Positions 26,401 through 38,400 of a DNA stretch of 64,000 nt are shown piece by piece (positions within the stretch are counted from its first letter, which is position 1; each line of letters starts with the position of its first letter). The notes under the pieces were generated by a model. That model was not told where the DNA came from and made no database searches. It saw only the letters and a program-made list of their open reading frames with translations. A program made the translations under genes and the position numbers. The stretch comes from Paracyclopina nana. Lineage: Eukaryota > Arthropoda > Copepoda > Cyclopoida > Cyclopettidae. Location: NCBI GenBank assembly GCA_019096065.1, contig JAGUCH010000002.1:7824501-7888500 (forward strand), given 5' to 3'.

Positions 26401-29400
26401 TTATACAAATGACTGTATATACTGAGAGCTCAGTAGAAGCGATTAGCGGAAGAGAGAAAATATTTCTACGTTTCCTCTTCTATTTCTTTTCACAACAGGT
26501 TATTTCTCTACCGGTAACCGAAAATCCCTGGTTATGTTTCAATTTCCAAAAAGTTCTCACTTTATTTCCCCACCAAGACTAGCATATAATTCGAAATAAT
26601 AGATCCCTACCGCCGCGCCTTGGCAAAAGTTAGACCCCAAGAAAAATCCCTGAGAAGTCGGGAAAAATTTGAGAACCGAGCAACTATTTTTCATCCGAGC
26701 GCAGCAAGGAGATAATAATAAATGTTCAACGTTCTCCATTTTCTCTTCCGGTTACCGAAAATCCCTGGTTAGGTTTCAATTTCCAAATAGTTCTCAGTTT
26801 ATTTCTCTACCAAGTGTAAATGTAAACAAATACATTGGGGAAAAAATTAACCAGGGGAATTTTTTTCCCGGGAAAAAAATCACCAGGCGAATTTTTTTCC
26901 CACACAATTCAGTCTTGAGCAGCCACAATGTGCAGGAGACGCTGCCGGGTGCGGGAGACGCTGCCAGGTGCGGGAGACGCTGCCGGATGCGAGAGACGGT
27001 GCCGGGTGCGGGAGACGCTGCCGGGTGCGGGAGACGCTGCCGGGTGCGGGAGACGCTGCCGGGTGCGGGAGATGCTGCCGGGGGCGGGAGACTTTGTTGG
27101 GTGCAGGAGACGCTGCCGGATGCGGGAGACATTGCCGGGTGCGGGAGACGCTGCCGGGGGCGGGAGACTCTATTGGGTGCAGGAGACAATGCCAGGTGAG
27201 GGAGACCTTGCACATTTTTCATTTCCTCGCTGCGCTCGGATGAAAAATAGCTGCAAAGACACAGTGAGTCATTGAGGCCGCTCAAAACTACTAATTGAGG
27301 CTGTTTGAGACCCCAATTTGAGACCACTCAAGACTGCAATTTCGACTTTTCAAGACGCACATTGAGGCTGGCTACTCAAAACTACAAATTGAAGCTGCTT
27401 AAGACTACAAATTGAGGCCGCCCAAGACTACAAATTGAGGCCACTCAAGACAGCAGTATGAGTCTGTTCAAGGTGCAAGTTGAGCCTGCTCAAGACTGCA
27501 CATAGAGGCCGCTCAAGGCTACGAATTGAGGCTGCTCAAGACTACAAAATGAGGCTTCTCAAGACTACAAATTGAAACCTCTGCTGCACAGGCAGCCTCA
27601 AATGCATATCCCCTATCTTGACATCAAGCTACCAAAAAGCTCTGGGAAGTAAATTCACCTGGGGATTTTTTTTCTTGGGAAATAAAATCACCTGGTCATT
27701 ATTTTTCCCAGGACTGTTGTTTACATTTCGTCTTTCCCTTTCATATGCTAGCCTTGGTAGAGAAATAAACCAAGAACTATTTGGAAAATAAAACCTAACC
27801 AGGGATTTTCGGTTAACGGTAGCGAAAAGTGAATCTATTGCTAACAGCCACTCTACGAGTTCAGCTTGGGGCCGAGCAGCGTTTTTAAAAGGCACCTTTG
27901 CCGGCGGCTGTACTATAGCCACCTTGAATTTACTAACTTACAAACTTAACACAATTTGATGCTTAATCAAAAATTCACACCTTAGCGTGAGTTTGCCAAT
28001 TATAATTTAGTATTACACAACCTCTGGATAATCAATAAAATGCAAACTCGATCCAACTTTTGAGCTCATACCTTTGTCACAAATTGGGCAAATAAAATTC
28101 TCAATTTGGCTGCTGATGTATTTATTTTGCAACTTCTTAAAGGTTCATTGAAAAGGTACTTCAAAATAATCTATAGCAATTTTTTAAATGAAAGTATTGT
28201 AAAAATAATAATTTGTAATAATATCATTTTAATGAAACTTCATTAGCCTATTCAACGATCAGATTAGCTTTCATTTTTGGCTATATTTGGATGATACTTT
28301 AATTAGTACTTTTTTTGTTAACTAATAAGCTGGTATGCCCAAAACTTCTTAAGAAAATAAGCAGCAGCACATCAACTTTCCTTAAAGACATATTTTTTAT
28401 ACCTTAATCTGTCATTTTTACATGAACAATACATAAGTGCAATAATTAAAACCAGAAAATACAAATTCTCCAATTCTGCCGTTTTTATCATCTCAGTTTG
28501 TTGAGAAACTATTTTTGAAACCCATTGACAAGTGTGAATTCACACTTAGGGGTCAACTGATGTCAAGTTTGCATTCTATCAATTGATTGACACCACCAAA
28601 CTGAGTTTGTACTTTATTAATTTTAAAATACAAACTTTCACAAAGGTTTGAATTCGCACCTCAAGGTCAATTGGGGTCAAGTTTGTATATTTGTAGATTT
28701 TCAAGGTAGGTAGATAGCGCCACCCGATTTTTTTAGTATCAGCTGACGCTTGTCATAACACAATTTCTCTCCTTTCCTTGTGGCGTTTTTCGTACAATTT
28801 TCCGAAGGAGTTTGGGGCGTACATGAACAAGACATAAGTGCTGTAAGAAGCTAGAGCTTTTACTCAGGGAGCTCGCGGAGCTCGCGCTGCATGCAGGTCA
28901 GTGATTGAACAATGGATCAATCAAAGTGGTAGCTATTCTTGGAATTTCAACTAACTTGGGATTTTCGTTTATTGGTAGAGAAAAATGAATCCCTACCGGC
29001 CGCAGTAAAAGTTAGAACCCGCGAAAAATCTGATCAGTCGGATTTGAGAACCTCGCAGTTATCATTTCCTGGGTTGGGAACTATTATTTGGGGGGCCCCC
29101 AAAAAAGGTGAAGCTAGCTAGCTGCGAGAAAATTCGGTGTCAAACAATATATGGTTAAGCACGCCTCTCACCCTTTCTTGCTTGTGCTTGGAATCAAAAT
29201 TTATATTCACGACCATTACTGCCAGGTCGAAGAATGGGTACCTTATGGCACTGCACTTAGGATTTTTCAAGAATATCCTCGGTGTAAGAAGTTGTTGAAT
29301 TATTAAATGAGTCGATCAACTTTTTAGACGAGCCGATTAATCGGGAGGGAGAGTATGCTAGCAAACAAACCGTACCAAGTTTGAGCCACACTAGGGCTCA

Positions 29401-32400
29401 GGTTGTTGCAGGTGATCGCTGCGCGGGCTCGATGGAAGCGCACTCCCTTGGGACGTCATCAGCTCAGCTCAGGATTGCTGCTGCTTTGCCTCCATTTTGC
29501 AATTCAGTTACTGTTACACCTCATACCATTGAACATATTCGATATTGATAATATAACATTGTATTTTATTCTTGAACTCTCATTGCATTTTAATCATATG
29601 TATATAAGCTGCGGTGCAGCTAGCAATTTATAATCATGCATGGATGCGTTGCACCCCCTCTTTTAGCAGGAACTTCCAGTTGGACTAGAGTTTCTCGTAG
29701 CGTTGCTATCCGCATATAGAAACATCTGGCGCCCAACGTGGGGCCTCTCTCGGAGCCTGAATAAGTAGGACAAGTATCCAGCCAAGTTATACCTTGAAAT
29801 CCCTATGCCTAAAAAACCGTCGAAGAAGTTCGCTCCCCCAAAAGCGGACGTTCCACTCCCCACGAGACAGAGTAAACGGCAGAGGAAAGAGTCACCTTGG
29901 CAGACGAGCCCAGTAAATCTGGAACAATCACCCTACACAAAGGCCAAGAAGAAGAAGGTTCCCAGCAGAGGTACTGACGCTCCCACGATTCTAGCGGAGC
30001 TTCTGAGGAACAAAGACATGTCCAAAGAAGAAAAGGAGGACTCGCAACCATTCACTTCCAGAAGCAAAATTCAACGGACACCCCCGGGAGACACGAGCGC
30101 GTGGCAAGACCTGAGCGGCATAGAACTCTTGGGTGAAACTCCAGGGGTAAGATCAGCTAGATCCTACGCGACAGGGGTAAATCCACAAGCTCAAAGGCAA
30201 CTCCCGCCCTCCGAATATCAGTTGCAGAAGCAACAGCTCGAGGCTGGCGGACAACCCTCCAGTTCGGCAATAACCTCTCATATTGCGGCCCATTCGGACA
30301 CACCTTTCTCAAGTTCGGCACAATTACCAGGAATGAATCTAGGTCAATCCTATGACAAACGGGACCCGTCCAATAACGCGGGTGTTACGGGGCTTGCGAC
30401 GCAGGCACAAGGGAATCCCAGTGCTCAGGTGAGCGAGGTAATAGACAGCACCCAGAATGCCACTACCACCACGGCAGCAGAGGACAACACTGTCATACAC
30501 GGGCCACAAACCTCGAAACAAAACCCAGAGACAAGTAGCACAAACACTACTGCACCTGTGTACGGAGTCCAGGACGATGCTACGGACCCGAGGAGGCTGA
30601 TAGAGAAGAATCAAGTCCCAAAAGCAGTAGGTGATAAGGGCTCAGTGGCGGGAAAAGGGGAGGGCAAAGGCAAGGGTCCCATGACACAAGATCAAAGGGC
30701 AGCATTGGCTGATGTTGAACGGCTTGGCATCTATTTCGTGGAGTTGTTTGAGGAAGCAGGAAATCACGTGGCCCTCATCAAACGGGACTTCAAGTCCAGG
30801 AGATATCTTCCAAATGAGTATCTTGAAGAAAAGAAAAATGGTCTGGGTTTATATTTGGAGCATTTTGAAGAAGTAATGGATGAATACATGCTAGCCTGCG
30901 GCGCAGGAAAAACTGCACCCACAACCGAACTAAGGCGAACATACGACAAATGCTACAATTCCTGCCTTCTAACATATAACAAGATCTCTAGAATATTAAA
31001 GGACAATAACCTACTGGCCCCGAAAACCAAGCCGACACCAGGCCCTCACACTCCACATAACACGCCTCAACTAAGCCTCTCGCAACTCCCTAGCAGCGAT
31101 ACGTATAGTCCTGAGTGGAATACCCCTACAAGGGAGACGATCGGCGGCACATTTCCGCATTCCTTTGCGTCGCAAAACCATTCAACAAGTTACGCACCAG
31201 TACACAACCCTAGCGTCCCGCCCCCAGGTTACGCTGCAAAAAGTAACGATCCTGCTCCCAAAACGGAATATCAAAAGAGGCTGGCGGAGCTAGACCAGCA
31301 ACAGTATTACCAACTGAGGATACAGGAAAATAATCTCCTACGCGAAACTCAACCGGGTAGGGAGAATCCCATGCTACCCAGAGATTGGAGGACGGCTTAC
31401 CTCAACAGGGTCCTGGAGGTCCCCACTATAAAGCCGCAGGATAACTACCTCCAACACTCCTTGGCACCAACACATAATAGGACAGCGCAACCTCCGCCAC
31501 AGAGTCAGGCTAAAAGCTGGAGAAACGAAGGCAGTTCCGCCAAGCAGGTGACTTTCAGCAACTATCAAGCCTTGAGAGATCCACTGTCACCCAGAGAGGG
31601 ACTACAGGAGCATCAAAAACAGGCCTGGCAAGAAATCGTGGAAGCTTACCATGATTCTGTACGACAGCTGGTAGCTCAAACCGATTCGATGAAGGTATCT
31701 ATCTCCTCGCTCGACGATAACCAGAAAATTAAAGAAGTACAACAGAAAACCTTGGTGGCGATGGGAAGATATCAAGCCAGAAGAGAAGCGTTGCTCTCCC
31801 TGGTCACATTAGATAAAATTCCCAAGGAGGACGCGAATGCGTACATGGATGCTAAGGACGTCTACCACAGCCTCAACGAACTCCTGAAGCACAGACAAAA
31901 GGAGGTTCCCTCGCAACCCCTATCCATACTAAAGAGGGACAACACTCTCTCCAAGTCAGCTGTGTCCCCTGCATCGCAGGCGCAACATCCGGGCGGTGAC
32001 AACTTTTGGAAGGACGTGGGAGACGCACCTCCGGGTCCCGGAGTCAAGCCGAACATAAAAATGGAACCCATCGCACTAGTCAAATTTGATGGCTGGGATG
32101 ACAGTCAATACTTCACTTTCAGGGAAAACTTTAGAACGTTCGTCCATGAGAATCCTACTGTCTCCTTCCAAGAAAAATGGGCACGGCTTTGTAGCCTAAC
32201 AATGGGAGGGCCAGCGCATTATGCGGTTGCCAACAAGCAAGCCTCGTACGACACCTACATAGCTGCCCTAGAAGAGCTAGATGCGCATTACGGAAACGAA
32301 GAGAGGCACCTTAGCTATCTACTAGCTCAGCTAAAATCTCTACCTCCAATGAACAAAAGATCCTATGAAAGCTTAATGACTAGTCAGAGCGAAGTCCGGA

Positions 32401-35400
32401 ACGTTTTCCTACAAATAACCTACATGCATGGTCAACAGGCACTAAAAAATGGCCAGTTTGACACGTTTGTATTCTCTTGTTTAAATGTGGAACCTGCGAC
32501 GCAGGAACACATGGATTCATGGTTAGTCAATCGAGGGCTCATCAGTTTCACTTTTCAACACTTCGATAGCTACGTGAAGGCAGTCCTCGGGTTGCATCGC
32601 AACAAAATGGCGACGAAGGGGCAATTTGGGAAGGAAAAAGCTAAGCCTAGACTTAAGCTAATGAACACATTATTACCTGAGGCGGCCGTGATGCACGTAG
32701 TCCAGGAAGAAAGTGAAGATCTTCTTACGCCCGACGACAGCTACGAGGACGAGCTCATAGACCTCAGCGACGAAGTACACTTGCTGCAGGTCATGCCAGA
32801 CAAAAAGGGTACTTATGCCTCGTGTCCACAGTGCAGAGGTACCCACACCCTGCCACAGTGCCCCGCTTTCCTGGCAATGACAGACCAAAATAGGATGACG
32901 AAACTGCATAGAATTAAAGCTTGCTTCCGTTGCTTGCTGGGAATTCACAATTTTGCGGATTGTGACAGAAAAACACTCTGCCAAACCTGCAACGCAGAAG
33001 ATCATCATACTCTCATTCACGCTGTATGGAAAAAGAAAGCCACATCGCAACCACAACGGCCGCAAAGGAAGTTCAATCAACCTATTATGCAAACACAAAA
33101 CACTGCTAACTCGGAGCAAAACACAGCAGTTAAACTGAAAGAAGTCACAAACTCCCTTGCACACATACAAGCGCAGTTAGATACTCTCCACCTGCAAGAG
33201 AATGATAATGATGAGCAAATAAATCTTACCGTATTGGCCCCAGCACCGCCATCAAAAAAGGGGGAAAAGAAAAAGAAGAGGGGCAAGCCGCTCGGCAACC
33301 CGGATTGGCGACACATACCGACGGTCTGCTTCAACGTAGTCCCAGTGTACATAAGCAATCCTGAAAAACCAAAAAGTAAGCTGCTAGTTAATGTGTTTGT
33401 TGATAGCGGTGCACAGAACTCTTACATAAGGGAGTCTGTCGCAAACAAGCTAGGTTTGGAAGGTCCCAGAGACGATCAATTGCTGCGAATGCTCACTACG
33501 ACGAGGTGGATCCCGAGCAAAATCGTCAATATGAAGCTCACCACAGCAAAAGGAGAGGAGTTCGAATTTGTAGCTCACACAACGCCTGAAATTCCAGATA
33601 CGATTAAAATGCCACCGATTGACTCGCTAAAGCAAAGATTTCAGGATCTCACCAAACTACACTTTCCAGACTATGCAACTAACCGCGTCGCGGATGTCAT
33701 TTTAGGCATAGATCAGTTTGAGCTCATGAAAGTAGTCAAAGTTGTGCACGATAAGGTGGGAGAGCCCTACGTAGTAGACATCAGATTAGGCCGGGTGGTT
33801 ACTTACTCAAATCAGGTTTTTGGAAGAAAAGAGCCGGTGGCCATGATGCATGCGGCAGTAATACCAAACGAGGCCTATCAAGTAGAGTCAAACAACCCGC
33901 CCCCATGCGACGCATGTGGTGGACACAATGGACCTCCTCCTGAAATTATTAAAGCCATATGGGAGCCAGACCGCGTGGATACCCTACCCTTAAACGAGTG
34001 CAAACGCATGAGCATAAATGAGCAAAAGGCCCTGGATATCTTAAACAAAACCATCACCAGACTAAAAACCAAGGAATTGCAGATGGATCTCATGTGGAGA
34101 GATCATGAACCGGCATTCAGATCGAACAGGTTAAAAGTCATGAAAGACACGTCGGCACTGGAAAAACGATTGCTACTATGGCAGCCAGACACGTACCATA
34201 AGACCCAGAAGGAGATAGAAGAATGGCTGGATCTAGGGTTCATCAGGTTGCTAGACCCAGACCTCGAAGATCTTGATGACGGGAGATACCTGGACTGGTT
34301 ATTAGTAATACGCCTAGATAAGCCTTCCATGCCAATAAGACTCGTTTTTGACGGAGCTAGGAAACATGATGGGAAAAGCCTTAACGATGCCCTGCTACCT
34401 GGCCCAAAGTTACAGAGCGATGTGCATAATGTCTTGTTGAGAGCTAGATCGGCCCCAATATTGGTAGTGGCGGATATCAGCAAGATGTTCTTGAGATTCA
34501 AGGTGGATCCCGCGTCGCGGAAATACCAGAGGTTCATCTGGCAAGGCCAGCACTACGAGGCCTCCTCAGTGGTCTTCGGGACTGCCTCAGCCCCCTGCAT
34601 GGCCTCATTTGCCATAAAACATCACATCGCTAGCTATCAAGTGTCGCACCCTTTGGGCTACAAAGCGCTCAATGAAGCACTCTATGTTGACGATTTGGTG
34701 GCAGGTTTCGAGACAGAAGCTCAAGCAAAGCAGGCCATTCAAGAAATCAGGGAAATTGGAGCAGAGGCAGGGCTCACCTTCCGGAAATGGGGCAGCTCTC
34801 ACGCCGAGGTGCTGGAAAGTGTACCAAAAGAGCTCAGAGTGGAGGGCGTGGCCATAGAACCTTCAGAGGGCCACGTTACCAAAGCTTTAGGTTTGTACAT
34901 CGACACGGTGGCAGATCAAATAGTATACCCCGCTATTCCGGATTCCAATCAAGGGAAGCCAACTACCTTAAGAAGTATGACCAAATACGTGCCTACCCAA
35001 TATGACCCACTAGGACTGATTGATCCGGTCACGTTGCGCGGCGCGCTGCTCCTACAAAGAGTACATATGGCGCGACGCACCATCCCAATTGACTGGGACA
35101 CTGCACTGGATTACATCGACGATGAAGGCGTACAAGCCATTGTAGAGGATTTTAGTCGGTACGTGAGCGACAATCAGAAGATGGAGCTTCTAAGATTCCC
35201 CAGAACCACCCGAACTCGGTATGCCACCTCTGTGCAGTTGCACGTGTTTGTAGACGCTTCAGAAGTGGCGATGGCAGCAGTGGCCTACATGAGGGTGACT
35301 TACCCAAATGACGAGGTTGAGACCACCATTCTGGGATCCAGAAAACAAATAAAACCCTTGAAGGAGGTAAGGGCCATATCCCTAATGGAGCTCAACGCAG

Positions 35401-38400
35401 CAGTGCTGGGAGCCACTTATGCTAGCCACCTAGTAAAAGAACTAGACAGAGTGGACAAGGTCGTATTTTGGACTGATTCTACATGTGTACTCACCTGGAT
35501 AAGTAAACCGGCCTGCAATTGGACACAATACGTGGGTCGCCGGGTAACCAAGATTTGCGAAGCAATGGGGGAATGGCCGTGGAGAAAAGTACACACCAAG
35601 TGCAATCCAGCAGATTATGGCACTAGAGGATGCACGCCCCAGGAACTAGCTGGTAGTACGCTGTGGATCAGAGGACCAGATTACCTGAAAAAGACAGAAG
35701 AGCATTGGCCAATTACAAAAATAAAGCCCACCGACGACGAACTGGCAGCGGTGGTGTCACAGAACGCTGAGAAGTTAAAACCCATGAAAATACTTAAAGC
35801 AAAGGCCACAACCAATCTACACATGTTGGTGATCCCTCCACATTTGCAACCTACCCCACACATCTTACATAGGTGGAAAATGTACCGCAAATTCGACAAT
35901 ATAGACTTCTCCCGCTACTCCAGGTATCAACACTTACTGCGCACATGGACTTGGGCAAGGAGATTTATACAAAGAGGGGTCATACGATTCCGAGGCCCTC
36001 TGTTCGCTGAAGAAATTAAAAGAGCCGAAATACAGTTGGCCACAATGGAACAACAAAAGTACTTAGGCCAAGAGCTTGATTACTTTCTCAGGAATAAGTC
36101 TTGGCCTCCCAGGTCCAAACTAGCGTCGCTAGATCCTATAATAGGTTATTACGGGGAAATTAGAACCAAGGGACGTCTAGCAAACTCCCAAGTGCAGTGG
36201 GTGGGCAGGCAGCAACTTGTCCTGATAGGACCTATGGCGAAAGCCTTTCTGAACAAAATTCACTCCACAGTGGGGTGTGGCTACGGGGTAACTCGTTATT
36301 TGTGCGACGCACAAATAACTCACCATGTCATCGGTGCACGGAAACTAATGAAGACCATCTTGCGAAGATGTGGCATTTGCCAAAGAAGGACTGCAGAAGC
36401 AGTACCTCCGCACATGGGCCTACTCCCGTCGAATGCAATACCCCTCACTGACCTGCTGCCATTCAAATATGTCAGCACAGACTTCTGTGGCCCCTTCAAA
36501 GTGACTTTCTTGCGAAGCACTTATGATATGTATGTAGCCATCTTTATATGTCGACACACAAAAGCCATACACGTGGAAGAAGTGTACGACCTATCAACTG
36601 AAGAGCTGAAAAGAGCTATGGATAGGTTCATAGCCAGGAGAGGCACGCCTTACCTATTAAGAAGTGATGGAGGCTCAAATTACATCGGACTTCGAAATGA
36701 GATAGCCGCCAATCCACGGTATCACGAGCTTGTACAAAAACTGCAAACAGTAGATTGGGACTATTTGAGACAGTTCTCGAGTGAGGTTGGAGTTCTACAC
36801 TGGACCCTGTCGCCCCCTCACACCCCTCACGCAAATGGGTTAGTGGAGGCCGCTGTAAAGATTTTCAAGAAAACATTTTACAAGCATTTCCTACATTCCA
36901 CTCCCATCGAGATCTTTAAGACGTTAATAGTGAAAGCCGAAGGTTTCGTAAACGGCAGGCCACTCGGAGAGATCGACAACGTTATAATTACCCCGAATCA
37001 TTTTCTCACGCGAGGACCACCGGGAGATCTCACACCTGTCATCGACCCATCCACCATCACAACCAGAGATAGGGTCCTACAAGAGACCAATGCTTGCCTC
37101 CAGGCCATGTGGGAATACTGGACAAAACACATCGTGCACCAAATGAACAAGTTGAGGACATGGAAGAACCATCGCCCGCAAATCCAACAAGGAGACGTTG
37201 ACATAGTACTAGACAAGGAGCTCTTCAAGAAAAGATTTCAGTGGCCCGTAGCTCGAGTGCATCGCACCTACGAGGACGCGGATGGCACTGCCAGACGGGC
37301 ATATGTAAGGATGATGGTACCTTATAGCGAACTACCTGTCTTCTATGAAAAGTCCACAGAAGTCCTCATTCCTTTACGCTGTGCAGAACCAGACGATACT
37401 CCTCAAGCTCTGAAGCAAGTGGCAAACGCCAGGCTCACTGGAAATCCTCCAGCAGAGCCACCCATGGATGCTGCGTCGCAGGACGATATCGAATCATTGG
37501 CCAGGAGAATCGAAGTCAATCGCCTCGCCGAGGTTTTAAGCCGCCTCCCACCTCTTCAACCTAAACACGACCCGGGGCCGGCACAGCTGAAAAGAGAAAC
37601 AAAAAGGCCGTCGAGGCTTATTGAAGAGCTTTAACTCACCCACGTTTTCATAATTGTTTTAAAACGAGACGAATACATTCCCAACGAACGACTACCAAAA
37701 TTTGTTGGTAAACAAACTAAATCAGGTTGCGTGACTATTCCCGCAAAGTCAACTTGCGACAGGAAACACAACAAACCCAGCTCAACCTTCCGGCGAACCA
37801 GTTTAATTAAACAGTTCACAGCAACAACAACTCGTGGCGATCAATAAAAATGGGTAAGAAAAAATCTAGAACAGAGGGTTTCAGCGTCGCTGCCCAGGTA
37901 TCTAGTCCACCTAATGAACCACCTCCAACGGTGGAACAAGATGAAGATATGGTAGATGTCACCAACAATGAAACATTCGATTCTGATCCGGCCCCGGCGA
38001 AGTCTCCTAAGAAATCAAAAAAGAGAAAGCGATCCTCGCCTGCACCGTCCAGCTCATCATCAACAACGGACGAAAATGAATCGCAGCCACAAGACCTGGA
38101 ATCTGATAGTGGCAGCGACGCTGAAGGGGGGGAAAAAGGAAAATTAATTGCGGCATCTATGTTAATTACAATACCCAGGGGGCAAGACGACGACCTGATT
38201 TACGAGCCATCGGCGTATTTTGAAGACCGCACAACCCCCACGCGTCGCGTGAATAATAATCCGCCATCAACTGTATTCGATTTTTCAGGAGCGAAACCTC
38301 TAAATCCCGAGCAATTGGAAGCCAAGGCCCTCATGGCCAACCTACTCGACCTGAAGGAGGTCGTTTTCGAAGATCATCTGATGAACCTGGATGGCAAGCA

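Larger units (their letters stand above)
26748..27835. mobile_element. ~1.1 kb element with ~150 bp inverted ends enclosing two minisatellites
   Basis: The left arm at 26748-26900 (GTTACCGAAAATCCCTGGTT, ATAGTTCTCAGTTTATTTCT, then T-rich and GGGAAAAAAAT blocks) matches the reverse complement of 27640-27835 in the same order. Between the arms lie an 18 bp minisatellite and a ~20-24 bp minisatellite. No transposase is visible. A non-autonomous DNA transposon that captured or grew internal tandem arrays is the simplest reading. Confidence 0.55.

Noticed and set aside
26669-27327. Open frames of 90-177 codons on both strands (RETLPGAGDAA, LPHPAASPAPGSV repeats)
   Set aside because: They are the 18 bp minisatellite read in stop-free frames.
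26930-27595. CRISPR-like direct repeats
   Set aside because: Units are contiguous tandem repeats without unique spacers, in an animal intron.
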